Shown piece after piece: positions 1 to 8,388 of a DNA stretch of 54,166 nt. The notes under the pieces were generated by a model. It was not told where the DNA came from and ran no database searches. It saw nothing but the letters and a program-made list of their open reading frames with translations. The stretch is from NCBI GenBank assembly GCA_052035915.1, contig JBPOHE010000077.1, positions 1 to 54,166 on the forward strand. Reading direction: 5' to 3'. The DNA is from JBPOHE01 sp052035915 (GTDB taxonomy: Bacteria > Pseudomonadota > Gammaproteobacteria > Chromatiales > Chromatiaceae). The position numbers and the translations under genes were made by a program. Positions within the stretch are counted from its first letter, which is position 1; each line of letters opens with the position of its first letter.

Positions 1-213
1 TAGCCAATATATGGGAGCTATTTCCAATAATCCATGAATCCTTCTTTGAAGTGTAGATAATCCCAGCCCAATGATTTGTTAAGTTTCTCTATATTTGGCC
101 TGATAACATTGGCGGATTCAACCTCCAAGTGCACCATGGGGGGGTAAGGAGGGCACCGTGAAGAATCAGGTAGGATTGAGGTTACTCAAACCAAAACCTA
201 CGGGAGCCTCACG

Positions 214-348
214 ATGCCCTACCATCATCTTACCGAATCCCATCGTCGCCTGATTGAAGATCTTCACCGAGCTGGAAACTCCAACCGGGCCCTTGGCCAA
301 CGGATGGGGCGATGTCACACCACGATGGGTCGGGAGTTGAAGCGCCAT
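214..348 (+). pseudogene. IS30-family transposase, N-terminal remnant
   Basis: The first 45 codons match the N-terminal helix-turn-helix of IS30-family transposases: a HLTESHRRLIEDLHRAG-like helix followed by a second helix ending in a TTMGRELKRH-type recognition motif. This domain binds the element's terminal repeats. A full IS30 transposase is over 300 residues with a DDE catalytic core; here the homology stops at about 348. The frame then runs into a palindromic repeat and ends at 399, and no DDE domain follows. It is therefore a dead fragment. The next feature downstream is a broken integrase, so the left end of the window looks like a graveyard of mobile DNA. The HTH family is fairly clear; the exact IS group cannot be set. 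Confidence 0.6.
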
Positions 349-358
349 AGTCAGTTGA

Positions 359-428
359 GTAGGTCGGGCAAAAACACGGTGTTGCCCGACATCCCATAAT
401 AGACGTCGGGCACAGGTGCCCGACCTAC
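359..428. repeat. palindromic REP-like repeat
   Basis: A perfect 12-bp inverted repeat (GTAGGTCGGGCA at 359-370, TGCCCGACCTAC at 417-428) encloses a second pair (GTTGCCCGAC at 381-390, GTCGGGCA at 405-412), giving a compound hairpin of 70 bp. It sits exactly where the IS30 homology stops. The arrangement resembles REP/BIME elements. It has no coding content. Confidence 0.7.
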
Positions 429-486
429 CTGGCTGCCCGGGACGCCAAGTGGTTTGAGTCACGATGGTTTCTTTGCTCATGAATAA

Positions 487-1118
487 TCAAAACCCACCGA
501 GCCGTGCCAAGGGGCTCTTGACCCCCAACGGCCCCTGGTTCATCACATGGGCGGAGATCATGGTGGTCCGCACATCGCTGTGACCGAGGAGCTTCTGCAG
601 ATGGGTGGCGAAGCTATGGCGTAACCTATGACAACGGCCGGGCTTGTGAATGCCGGCGGAGAGGATCGCTGGCTTGACCGCCCGTTGGATGACCCACTCG
701 CCAATTGGGAGAACAACCGCTCGATCTCGCCGCGGTCGAACACGCTCGGAAGACGTTCGGGGCGCTTGGCGGGGGCGATGTTCGCGAGCTCCAGGTCCTC
801 CCGCCCCAGGACCTGTTTGTAGAGAAACACCAGCGCGTCGAGGGCCTGGTTCTGGGTGGAGGCGGCGACGTTCCGGGCGACGGCCAGATCAGTGAGAAAG
901 GCGACGATTTCTGGCGCGCCCATGTCCCTGGGATGCTGTTTGCCGTGGAAGAGGATGTAGCGCTTGGCCCACTCGAGGTAGGCCTGTTCGGTGCGAATAC
1001 TGTAATGCTTGCGGCGAATGAGGTCGCGCCTCTCGCCGAGCAACCTGGAGCCGCCGACGATCTTGTCCGTGTTTACGGGGACATGAGCCTCACGGCGGCC
1101 TGTCCCAACCGGGTTCAT
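487..1118 (-). pseudogene. Integron-type tyrosine recombinase, decayed
   Basis: The N-terminal half reads as an integron integrase (IntI-like) SAM-like DNA-binding domain: an IRRKHYSIRTEQAYLEW motif, a FLTDLAV stretch, then NQALDALVFLYKQVL. After the segment ending ERLFSQLASG, near 690, the frame shifts and most of the catalytic domain is missing, including the first catalytic arginine. The other frame then carries the C-terminal part: a QRAVKPAILSAGI motif and HRLRHSFATHL (box II His/Arg). A second small deletion leads into LLGHSDVRTTMISAHV. The usual MIYTHV is MISAHV here, so the nucleophilic tyrosine is replaced by serine. The residual frame ends at 487. No attI site or attC array was recognised in the upstream side at 1119-1621. 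It cannot be an active recombinase. Confidence 0.75.
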
Positions 1119-1325
1119 CTCTGCAATCTTCCTTTGATGTCCTTGATGTGGTTCGGATATTAGCGGCTCGCCGTCGCCTGGACAATAGCCGCTTGCGTGT
1201 CAGCGGGTCGGCGAGGAAGGTTCCAGAGATTTGGAAAAGGGCGGAGAAAGGGGATTTTTCTGGCCTGGAGCCCCGCCACGAGGATGGTTTCGTCAGAGAT
1301 TTTGCCGCTGTGCCCCCCCCTCGAT

Positions 1326-1344
1326 CCCCCCTTATCAAGGGGGG
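1326..1344. repeat. G/C-run hairpin
   Basis: CCCCCCTT, then ATC, then AAGGGGGG form a perfect 8-bp stem with a 3-nt loop, next to a further C-run at about 1312-1320. Such elements usually occur as dispersed intergenic repeats. A terminator role is possible, but no T-run follows. Confidence 0.5.
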
Positions 1345-1515
1345 AAGCAGACTGATGGGTGGTAAGCTCTTTGTTGCCAAGCCGAGGTGAATTCCGTGAA
1401 AAAACATACCAAAGCGCCTTATCCCCCCCTACGCCGAGCGCCAACAGCGTTCAATAGCAGAATACCCATCAAGAAGTGGTATAGAGGAACACGATGATAA
1501 AGCTTCATTTTTATT

Positions 1516-1550
1516 CCCTCACCCCAACCCTCTCCCGAAGGGCGAGGGAG
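1516..1550. repeat. CCCTCACCCCAACCC-type palindromic repeat
   Basis: The sequence begins CCCTCACCCCAACCC, continues CTCTCCCGAAGGGCGAGGG and folds into a stem (CCC-GAA-GGG core extended by CTC/GAG). It resembles repeats widely dispersed between genes in environmental proteobacteria. It lies about 70 bp downstream of the RNase T stop and could act as its 3' boundary. Confidence 0.45.
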
Positions 1551-1621
1551 CTTAATGTCGCTTTATCACCTCGCTGCTCTATATCAAAATGGATTCGGCA
1601 CAGGCATGAGGTCCTGCGTCC

Positions 1622-2260
1622 TCAAGCGCCTTCTTGGCCATGCCAGACCCGCATCGGATCCAATTCCTGCCAGCGATTGACGATGGCGCAGAACAAGGCC
1701 GCCGTTTGCTGGGCATCATAAATGGCCGAATGCGCCTCGTCGGCCTCCCACTCCAGACCCGCTACCTTGAGCGCCCGGGCGAGCACCGTCTGGCCGTAGG
1801 CCAGGGCCGCCAGGGAGACGGTATCCAGGGTGCTGAAGGGATGGAATGGGTTGTGCTTGCAGCCTGTGCGAGCCACCGCCGCATTGATGAAGCCAAGGTC
1901 GAAGAAGGCGTTGTGCCCGACCAGGATGGCGCGTTTGCAGCCGGTCGCTTTTACCAGGTGTCTGATCGGCGTGAAGATCTGCGTCAGCGCCTGCTCCTCG
2001 GGAAGCGCCTGGCGAAAGGGATGGGTGGGATCGATGCCATTGAATTCCAGCGCCTTGGGATCCAATTTGGCGCCTGGAAAGGGCAATACATGCACAAAAT
2101 GGGTTTCCAAGGGATGGACGAACCCATTGGAATCCATGTGAAGAGTGACCGCGGCCACCTCCAGCAAGGCATTTCGGGTCTGATCGAAGCCGCCCGTCTC
2201 CACATCCACCACCACCGGGAGAAAGCCACGAAACCGACGCGCTATGGCTGAGTGAGACAA
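1622..2260 (-). CDS. rnt: Ribonuclease T
   Basis: RNase T is a DEDD-family 3'-5' exoribonuclease that trims the 3' CCA end of tRNA and matures other small stable RNAs. All three Exo motifs are visible: VVVDVETGGF at residues 16-25 (Asp19, Glu21), GHNAFFDLGFI near residue 117, and AHSAIYDAQQTA near residue 176 with the final His and Asp. The 212-residue length is normal for the family. The only sensible start is a TTG at 2260, because RRFRGFLPVV directly precedes motif I as in known RNase T and no in-frame ATG lies nearby. It stands alone between repeats and a convergently placed intergenic gap. Confidence 0.9.
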   Translation of the reverse strand: MSHSAIARRFRGFLPVVVDVETGGFDQTRNALLEVAAVTLHMDSNGFVHPLETHFVHVLPFPGAKLDPKALEFNGIDPTHPFRQALPEEQALTQIFTPIRHLVKATGCKRAILVGHNAFFDLGFINAAVARTGCKHNPFHPFSTLDTVSLAALAYGQTVLARALKVAGLEWEADEAHSAIYDAQQTAALFCAIVNRWQELDPMRVWHGQEGA

Positions 2261-2467
2261 TGGCTTGATACTCGAGATAGGGATTGGGGGAGGGAGGATT
2301 ATAGGGATAGGTGCCAGCCGGGTATAGATCTTCGGACGAACAAACTTGATGCCGATAAATTCTATGATATGGCCAAGCCAACAATCTAGGATATGGTGAG
2401 CAAAGCGAACCGCATCCTACGAACTGGCAACAACGCTCATCTATATGAATCCGGGTCGCTCTATTTA

Positions 2468-3403
2468 TTAGATGATCTTATCGATAATATAACGTGGTCG
2501 TGCCTTGATCTCCGTATACATCTTCGCCAAATACTCGCCGATGATGCCGAGGCTCAGCAGTTGGATACCGCCGAGAAAATAGATCGGGAGCGCGGTGGAG
2601 GCCCAGCCCGGAACCCCTTGATCGGTAAAAAAGTGCACCCATAGCACCCACAAGGTCACCATGAAGCTTCCCAAGGAGACCAAGCCACCCACCGCGGTGA
2701 TCATACGTAAGGGTAAGGTGGAAAATGAGGTGATTCCTTCCCAGGCGAGGGAGAGCATCTTGCGTAGCGGGTACTTGGATTCCCCGGCCATACGCTCGGC
2801 GCGATCATAGAATACGGTCGTGGCCCTGAATCCAAGTTGGGGAATAATGCCGCGCAGAAAGAGATTCACCTCATGATATTCGCCCAGGGCCTCGATCGCT
2901 CGCCGGCTCATCAGACGAAAGTCGGCATGGTTGAAGATCACCTCCACCCGCATCAAGCGTAACAAATGATAATATCCCTCGGCGGTGAATCGCTTGAAGG
3001 GGGTATCCACTTCCCGTCTCCGGCGCACGCCGAAAACGATGTCATGATTGTCGATATAGGCCGCAAGCATGGCCTCAATAGCAGTTATATCATCCTGCAA
3101 GTCCGCGTCGATACTGATGACGACCTCCCCGGGAACCGTCAATAATCCGGCCAAGAGAGCCTGTTGATGACCGCGGTTGCGGGACAGTTTGATGCCATGC
3201 ACAGCGGGCCATTGATGCGAGAGTCGTTCGATCGAGGCCCAGGTACCATCCTTGGAGCCATCATCGACGAAATAGATCCGGCTCTCGGGAGAGAGTATCC
3301 CCCTTCCCCGCAGGTCCTCGATGAGACCGCCCAATCGCTGGGCCGTAGCAGGAAGAACGGCCTCCTCGTTATAGCAGGGGACAACGATACTCAGTGCAAT
3401 CAT
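2468..3403 (-). CDS. Polyprenyl-phosphate glycosyltransferase, GT2 family
   Basis: A 311-residue GT2 enzyme of the DPM1/GtrB/ArnC type. These enzymes move a sugar from a nucleotide donor to undecaprenyl phosphate at the inner membrane. Visible are the N-terminal LSIVVPCYNEE motif, YFVDDGSKDGT, and the catalytic ISIDADLQDD (DXD type) near residues 97-106. Two hydrophobic helices lie at about 230-255 and 268-292, and a cytoplasmic KARPRYIIDK tail follows. Members of this family supply lipid-linked sugar for O-antigen modification, lipid A decoration or protein glycosylation. No flippase or second transferase is adjacent, so the acceptor is unknown. Confidence 0.85.
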   Translation of the reverse strand: MIALSIVVPCYNEEAVLPATAQRLGGLIEDLRGRGILSPESRIYFVDDGSKDGTWASIERLSHQWPAVHGIKLSRNRGHQQALLAGLLTVPGEVVISIDADLQDDITAIEAMLAAYIDNHDIVFGVRRRREVDTPFKRFTAEGYYHLLRLMRVEVIFNHADFRLMSRRAIEALGEYHEVNLFLRGIIPQLGFRATTVFYDRAERMAGESKYPLRKMLSLAWEGITSFSTLPLRMITAVGGLVSLGSFMVTLWVLWVHFFTDQGVPGWASTALPIYFLGGIQLLSLGIIGEYLAKMYTEIKARPRYIIDKII

Positions 3404-3515
3404 CTAGCCACCTTGATGGAACGCCTGCTGGAGTATGGACCGGAAGTCCCCACGGGCCAGCCCCGCGGGGGAGGCTTCGATCCATAACCCAAGCCTTGCG
3501 GGGGAAACCGTGGAA

Positions 3516-3983
3516 TTAGCGCCAGTTCATCACCGGCACGGCGGAGATACTGTTTTTCGGCGAGCCTTCGATGACCCGGTCGCTGTAGGTGAGATAGACC
3601 AGGACCTCACGGGCTTTATCATAGAAACGGACCACCTGCATGGTTTTGAAGATCAGGGAAGTGCGTTTTTTGAACACCTCTTCGCCATCCAGGCGTCCGT
3701 TGCGGACCTCCTCGGGAAGACTGATGGGACCGGTCTGGCGACAGGCGATGGAGGCATCCGAGGTATCCTCGGCCAGACCCACGGCGCCCTTGATGCCGCC
3801 GGTCTTGGCCCGGCTGAGATAACAGGTGACCCCGGGTATCATGGGATCGTCGAAGGCCTCCACCAGGATCTTGTCGTTGGGTCCCATCCATTTGAATTTG
3901 TAACTCACGCTGCCGATCTCCTCGCCGCCGGCCAGCCAGGGCCAGAGCAGAAGGGATGGGAGTAGAATCAAGCTGATGTTCAT
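3516..3983 (-). CDS. creA: CreA family protein, exported
   Basis: A 155-residue protein with a hydrophobic signal segment (NISLILLPSLLLWPWLAGG) followed by the conserved CreA domain: VEAFDDPMIPGVTCYLSRAKTGG, DASIACRQTGPI and VYLTYSDRVIEGSPKNS. CreA is a small, widely conserved periplasmic protein of unknown biochemical role, named from the E. coli cre region. Two conserved cysteines in the mature part could form a disulfide. The ATG at 3983 is preferred over a TTG three codons upstream. It is transcribed toward the glycosyltransferase but separated from it by about 110 bp, so an operon is uncertain. Confidence 0.85.
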   Translation of the reverse strand: MNISLILLPSLLLWPWLAGGEEIGSVSYKFKWMGPNDKILVEAFDDPMIPGVTCYLSRAKTGGIKGAVGLAEDTSDASIACRQTGPISLPEEVRNGRLDGEEVFKKRTSLIFKTMQVVRFYDKAREVLVYLTYSDRVIEGSPKNSISAVPVMNWR

Positions 3984-4132
3984 ATTCCGCAATCGCTTTG
4001 GAAAAATGGGGGATGACGGCGGGCCGGGGCAACGCCGCTCCCAAAAAATTCATTATCCCAAGGGCCGTTTTCCCTGTCATGGTGAAGCAACCGAGCGGCC
4101 CGGGGAAGCTTATGGGGAGGCCGCCGAATCCC

Positions 4133-4744
4133 ATGTTGAACAGCGCAGACCCTCGTGAGCGCCCGACCGGAGTGATCCTGGCGGGAGGACAATCCAGACG
4201 TTTCGGTGGCGAGGACAAGGGACTCCAGCTCCTGGGGGGGCGCCCCCTGGTGGAGCATGTCATGGCCCGCCTGGCGCCTCAGGGAGGGCGGGTGGTCGTC
4301 AGCGCCAATCGTCATCTGGAAACCTATACCGCTCTGGGGGTGGAGGTAATCCCGGATAGCCTCCTAGGCTATCCAGGCCCCCTCGCCGGGATCCAGGCGG
4401 CGTTGACCAAGCTTGAGACCGGCTGGTTGCTGACGACCCCCTGCGACAATCCCTTCCTGCCTCGGGATCTAGCCCGACGCTTGCTCGATACCCAACGCCA
4501 GACCCGGGCCAGGCTCTGCGTCGCCCACGACGGCAGCCGCTTGCAAGCCCTCTATGCCCTGGTCTCCAGAGACTGTCTCGCAAGTCTCACCGACTACCTT
4601 GAGTCCGGCCAACGGCGGGTAGAAGCCTGGTTCAGGCAGGAAGGTGCTGGTATGGCCGACTTCTCCGATGGCCCCGACGACTTCATCAATCTCAACACCC
4701 CGGAGGATCTGGCCAGGGCACATTCGCGCCTGCTCGCGGCCTGA
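4133..4744 (+). CDS. mobA: Molybdenum cofactor guanylyltransferase
   Basis: MobA attaches GMP to Mo-molybdopterin, producing the bis-MGD cofactor of DMSO-reductase-family enzymes. The nucleotide-binding signature VILAGGQSRRFGGEDKG is present near residues 13-29, followed by YPGPLAGIQAAL and TTPCDNPFLP, which contain the conserved substrate and metal residues. An ATG at 4133 gives 203 residues, the usual length. The frame is open upstream to 3998, but that extension has no family similarity. It is divergent from creA. A small zinc-ribbon gene follows after about 80 bp. Confidence 0.9.
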   Translation: MLNSADPRERPTGVILAGGQSRRFGGEDKGLQLLGGRPLVEHVMARLAPQGGRVVVSANRHLETYTALGVEVIPDSLLGYPGPLAGIQAALTKLETGWLLTTPCDNPFLPRDLARRLLDTQRQTRARLCVAHDGSRLQALYALVSRDCLASLTDYLESGQRRVEAWFRQEGAGMADFSDGPDDFINLNTPEDLARAHSRLLAA

Positions 4745-4826
4745 TTCACGAGGGCCAAAGGTTGTGGACGCCAGCGATCCCCGTTAGGCTGGGCTCAGTT
4801 TTTCTGCCAAACCAGGATTTCCCGGC

Positions 4827-5387
4827 ATGTCGAGCGGCAAACTCGTGCTCCATCCCCAGCTACCCCAGACCTTGGAAAGACAGCCTCTGGTGGACAAGCT
4901 GCGCGACCTGGGTTTTCTCGGTGCCGCCTTCGGGACAACGGCCATCCAGGGCTATTTTGCCGGAGAGCGGTTCCTCCAGCTCATCACCTTCATGGGCTGC
5001 TCCCCGCATGTCCGTTTCGAGCCCCGGGACGACCAGGACACCGGCTTCTGTCACCTGAGTATCCTGGGGCCCTGGGAGCGCCCGCGACTGCTCATCGGCC
5101 CAGCCTCCAGGGCCCCCAGGTGCCCGGCCTGTCGCACACGCCTCGAGCCCTGGCCACTCTGGCGTCCGCTGCTGGAGGCCCAGCCGGAGACAGCCTTCCC
5201 CTGCCCCGCCTGCGGTCTGGCCTCCCCACCCATCCGCTGGAATTGGCGCCACCAGGCCGGCGCCGCCCATCTTTTCCTGCTGGTGCACAATATCTTTCCG
5301 GGGGAGGCGGTGCCGGTCCCCAGTCTGCTGCACGAACTGGCCGGCCTCGCCACGGGGGAATGGGGCTATTTCTTCCTACCGGAATGA
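4827..5387 (+). CDS. Hypothetical protein with two CPAC zinc-ribbon pairs
   Basis: 186 residues, not recognised as a characterised family. Residues 98-130 hold two CxxC pairs (CPACRTRLEPW and CPACGLASPP, 27 residues apart), which would form a zinc ribbon. The N-terminal half (residues 20-85) is a mixed alpha/beta stretch without catalytic motifs. The C-terminal part contains AAHLFLLVHNIFPGEAVPVPSLLHEL, then an aromatic GEWGYFFLPE end. It follows mobA by about 80 bp on the same strand and is convergent with the EEP-family hydrolase. Codon use looks like the neighbours. A link to molybdenum cofactor biology would be position-based inference only. Confidence 0.6.
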   Translation: MSSGKLVLHPQLPQTLERQPLVDKLRDLGFLGAAFGTTAIQGYFAGERFLQLITFMGCSPHVRFEPRDDQDTGFCHLSILGPWERPRLLIGPASRAPRCPACRTRLEPWPLWRPLLEAQPETAFPCPACGLASPPIRWNWRHQAGAAHLFLLVHNIFPGEAVPVPSLLHELAGLATGEWGYFFLPE

Positions 5388-5397
5388 GGCGATCGGA

Positions 5398-6204
5398 TCA
5401 CAAGCCGAGTTCGAGCCCGAGCGGAAGCACGACCTCCATCGAGACCGGCAGATGATCGGAGAAGGGGTAATCGAGGGCGCGGGAGAATCGGATATGGAGC
5501 GAGGAGGAAACCAGGATGTGATCCAGGGTCCGTCTTGGTCGCCAACTCGGAAAGGTCTTGAGATGCCAGGTCGGCCGATGCAGACCCAGACGGTCGATCA
5601 GGCCCCGCAACGGCTCGGAACCCGAGTCACAATTCAGATCCCCCATGATGATCAGATGGGGGTAACTGCTGAGCAGATCGCCAACGAAGGCCAGTTGTCG
5701 CTGTTGTGCCCGTCGGCCCAGGGCGAGATGGAGGACACAGACCATCAACTCCGGAGCGACACCGAAGCCGGCGAGCAAGGCACCGCGACCGGGTAAGCCC
5801 GGCAGTTTTTCTTCAAGGATGAAACTGGGCTGGAATCGGGAGAGGAGCCCGTTACTATGCTGGGCCAGCTTCCCCAGCCGCCGGTTGACCTGCTCATACC
5901 AATAGGGAAAGCCGGCGAGGTGGGCCAGGTATTCGGTCTGATCGATAAAACCGCTCCGCAGGCTGCCGGAATCCACCTCTTGCAGCGCGACCAGATCATA
6001 CCTGGTGATCATCATGGCGATGCGGTTGAGGTTTTGGAGTCGCTCCCGGTGAGGCAGCACCTGTTTCCAACTTTGGGTGAGATAGTCGCGATAGCGTTGG
6101 GTATCCACCCCGGCCTGGATGTTATAGCTGAGGAGTCGGAGCGTCCTCTCCGCCCCGTTCCACTCCAGTGTCGGAAGCGGTTCTAAGTAAGTTGTGATGG
6201 CCAT
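5398..6204 (-). CDS. Endonuclease/exonuclease/phosphatase family protein
   Basis: A 268-residue protein with the full EEP fold signature: LLSYNIQAG near residue 25 (metal-binding Asn), VALQEVDSGS (catalytic Glu), IMGDLNCDSGS (Asp and Asn), TLDHILVSS, and PFSDHLPV (Asp-His at the C-terminus). The family includes metal-dependent DNases, sphingomyelinases and phosphoinositide phosphatases. Sequence alone does not decide the substrate, and no signal peptide is evident, which favours a cytoplasmic nuclease or phosphodiesterase. It is convergent with the preceding hypothetical gene, with only about 10 bp between stops. Confidence 0.8.
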   Translation of the reverse strand: MAITTYLEPLPTLEWNGAERTLRLLSYNIQAGVDTQRYRDYLTQSWKQVLPHRERLQNLNRIAMMITRYDLVALQEVDSGSLRSGFIDQTEYLAHLAGFPYWYEQVNRRLGKLAQHSNGLLSRFQPSFILEEKLPGLPGRGALLAGFGVAPELMVCVLHLALGRRAQQRQLAFVGDLLSSYPHLIIMGDLNCDSGSEPLRGLIDRLGLHRPTWHLKTFPSWRPRRTLDHILVSSSLHIRFSRALDYPFSDHLPVSMEVVLPLGLELGL

Positions 6205-6470
6205 GTTCTCATAGGGTCTCCGGCGTTACCGTCTGAGTGTAAGAGAAGGTTGCCACATTGCAATGTCCGACCCCCAGCCGCGGACCATCGAGGCGGGATG
6301 ACAGGCAAAACGCGGGCCACGGCCAAGCTTCAGAGCTGGGATAGAGACAACGGGTTTCAGGATAGCCCGCTCAGGGACTCCTGGCCGTTTTATCCCCGAG
6401 CCTTCGGACAGGCTTGACCGAGCCCGCCCGAAGGATCAAAGGGCCAGGGTTTCGCGGATGAACACTGAAC

Positions 6471-7079
6471 TCAGGGATGCAGGCCCTGGATATACTGAGC
6501 GACGGCGAGGATTTCCTGATCGGTGAGACGGGCGGCCACGCCACGCATCATGCCGTTGGCATCGTTGACGCGGGCACCGGCGCGGAAATCTTTCAGGGCC
6601 TTTTCCACATAGGCCGCATGTTGACCGCCCAGGGACGGGAATTGGGCCGCGGCATTGCCGGTCCCCGCCGGACCATGGCAGGCGGAACAGGCGGCGACAC
6701 CGGCCGCCGCGTTGCCCCCGCGGTAAATCCTTTCGCCGACGGCGACCTGCTGAGGATCCGTCGTCCCAACCGAGTGTTTCTCGGCGGAGAAATAGGCCGC
6801 CAGATCGGCGATGTCCTGATCGCTCAAGGGAGCGGCCATGGCGGTCATGGTCGGATCCTTCCGCTCGCCCTTCTTGAAGTCCATGATTTGCTTGGCCATA
6901 TAGGACGGGTGCTGACCGGCAAGCTTGGGCCAGATGGGATTGACGCTGTTTCCATCAGCCCCATGACAGGCGGCGCAGGTGACGGATTTGGTCTTGCCTG
7001 CCGAGGCATCACCCTCTGCGGCCTGAACGCCGGCAGAGATGGCCAGGGCGAGGGAAGCGAAAACGAGCCAGTGTTTCAT
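6471..7079 (-). CDS. Diheme cytochrome c4
   Basis: A 202-residue exported protein: signal peptide of about 20 residues (KHWLVFASLALAISAGVQA), then two class I cytochrome c domains with haem sites CAACHGADG and CSACHGPAG. Each domain has its own distal methionine region (PTMTAMAAPLSDQDI; GMMRGVAARLTDQEI). Cytochrome c4 is a periplasmic electron carrier feeding terminal oxidases such as cbb3 or other periplasmic acceptors. The ATG at 7079 begins a clean signal sequence. A single-haem cytochrome gene lies just upstream on the same strand, and the pair likely forms an operon with an intervening hairpin. Confidence 0.9.
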   Translation of the reverse strand: MKHWLVFASLALAISAGVQAAEGDASAGKTKSVTCAACHGADGNSVNPIWPKLAGQHPSYMAKQIMDFKKGERKDPTMTAMAAPLSDQDIADLAAYFSAEKHSVGTTDPQQVAVGERIYRGGNAAAGVAACSACHGPAGTGNAAAQFPSLGGQHAAYVEKALKDFRAGARVNDANGMMRGVAARLTDQEILAVAQYIQGLHP

Positions 7080-7117
7080 GATGGTATCTACTGCCTCAGG
7101 TGGATGCGGCATGGGGA

Positions 7118-7155
7118 TTGTCTGGAGTGATCGCAGACAGATTCACCCCAGACAA
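7118..7155 (-). other. intercistronic hairpin between cytochrome genes
   Basis: TTGTCTGG-A-GTGA pairs with TCACC-CCAGACAA in the gap between the monohaem and dihaem cytochrome genes. No T-run follows on the transcribed strand. It therefore looks more like a processing or mRNA-stability stem that could set a different protein ratio than like a terminator. Confidence 0.4.
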
Positions 7156-7160
7156 CCGGG

Positions 7161-7472
7161 CTACTTCAGACCGGCATAATAGGCGGAGACATTCTCGATG
7201 TCGGCATCGGTGGCCAGTTGCATGGCCATCGGTCCCATGATCGGATTCTTGCGCTCGCCGCTTTTGAAGGCCTTGATCTGGGCGGCCATGTACTCGGCCT
7301 TCTGGCCCTTGATGTTCGGGTAGATGGGCTGGGTACCGATGCCGTCCATGCCATGGCAGGCCACGCAGATTTGTTGTGCCTTGGCCTTGCCGGCCTCGAC
7401 ATCGGCCGCGAAGACAGCGCCGACAGACAGAGAGGTTACAAGTATGGTTCCCACAATCAGAATCTTTTTCAT
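7161..7472 (-). CDS. Monohaem class I cytochrome c, c553/c5-like
   Basis: A 103-residue exported cytochrome. It has the signal peptide KKILIVGTILVTSLSVGAVFA, one haem site (CVACHGMDG) and a distal methionine in the PIMGPMAMQL segment near the C-terminus. It would shuttle electrons in the periplasm and is close in sequence style to each half of the adjacent cytochrome c4. The ATG at 7472 is chosen because the signal peptide starts there; the 11 preceding codons add nothing. It is first in a probable two-gene operon with the dihaem gene, with an 80-bp gap holding a hairpin. Confidence 0.88.
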   Translation of the reverse strand: MKKILIVGTILVTSLSVGAVFAADVEAGKAKAQQICVACHGMDGIGTQPIYPNIKGQKAEYMAAQIKAFKSGERKNPIMGPMAMQLATDADIENVSAYYAGLK

Positions 7473-7738
7473 TATCCACCCCATAGGATTGAGTCTAGGT
7501 CGCATTGGCGTTTGTCAGCCGGAGCGGGTTTCGACGCCGCTTCGCCCAAAGGCTTGATGCCGAGCATAAAGCTTTGAAAAGGTATCAAAAAGTCCTATCT
7601 TCCGTCAAACGGAATAAGTACCTTCTGATAGTCTGAAAATACTCCACCACAGCCCGGGAAAGGGAACTCCCGGATCCCCGATCCAGCGTCATGGCTGATC
7701 CAGTACGGAAAAGCCACCCAGGCCGAGGGGCGAGCCGC

Positions 7739-8239
7739 TCAAGGAGGCGTGATGGGCGGGGAAGAACCGGGACGGAGGGTCGCAAAACGGTAAGGGACGG
7801 CCAACAGCCCCCGGGACGTGGTGATCAGCACCTCGGCCTCCCAATCCATCCGCGCCCGAACACAGACCGGCAACATCCCCTGGCCCTGATAGCGCCCCGG
7901 CTCGACCGATTGCAGGCGAACCCGGTTGTAGCCCATGTTCATGCCGATACCGCTGAAGTCGACCTCGACCTCGTCCGCCGGTAGAGATTCCAATCTCACA
8001 TGCAGCCGCAAGGGTTGGACGACGGGGATGGGACGGGGCTCGATCTCGAAGGTCACCGAGCCGCCAGCCGGAAGTCTGGTCGAGCAGGGACCCGCGGCGA
8101 GATCGCACGCCGGATCCCAAGGCAGCAACAGGGTCGGTTGGGGGAACAGCACCAGCGACAACCTGTAGCCCCCCCACGCCAACATCACCAGCAGGAGCAA
8201 CAGTGCCCCCGCCCATAACCAGTTCCGAGACCCCGTCAT
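7739..8239 (-). CDS. Membrane-anchored protein with FixH/YtkA-like domain
   Basis: 166 residues: one N-terminal transmembrane helix (LWAGALLLLLVMLAWGGYRLSLVLF, about residues 7-30), then an all-beta periplasmic domain. A paired-cysteine region (PACDLAAGPCS) precedes the conserved-looking core GIGMNMGYNRVRLQ, PGRYQGQGMLPVCV and MDWEAEVLI. The MNMGYN / PGRY / LPVC pattern resembles FixH and YtkA-type domains linked to cytochrome oxidase maturation or copper handling. That assignment is from pattern memory and is tentative. The proline-rich tail ends PPITPP. The cytochrome genes are 250 bp away on the same strand, which fits a respiratory role but does not prove it. Confidence 0.55.
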   Translation of the reverse strand: MTGSRNWLWAGALLLLLVMLAWGGYRLSLVLFPQPTLLLPWDPACDLAAGPCSTRLPAGGSVTFEIEPRPIPVVQPLRLHVRLESLPADEVEVDFSGIGMNMGYNRVRLQSVEPGRYQGQGMLPVCVRARMDWEAEVLITTSRGLLAVPYRFATLRPGSSPPITPP

Positions 8240-8388
8240 CACCCTCTCCTGTACCTGTCCTCTCTGGTCGACCAAGAGCCTCGGCGCCCCAACCCGAGAT
8301 CACGGATTTTCGCATCCATCACCCCGACGTTGCGACAAGCCACGGCATTTCCGGATAATGGCCGATACGATTCCACTTGGAGTACGCC

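Larger units (their letters stand above)
1119..1621. other. intergenic region without a credible gene
   Basis: About 500 bp between the broken integrase and RNase T. No frame shows a recognisable protein. It holds two hairpin-forming repeats, at 1326-1344 and 1516-1550 (listed separately). This is the side where gene cassettes would lie if the integrase had belonged to an integron; no attC-like site was recognised. Confidence 0.5.

Noticed and set aside
7574..7588. FNR-like site TTGAAAAGGTATCAA upstream of the cytochrome genes
   Set aside because: The half-sites are five bases apart instead of four and one half is imperfect, so it does not meet the FNR/CRP-type spacing.
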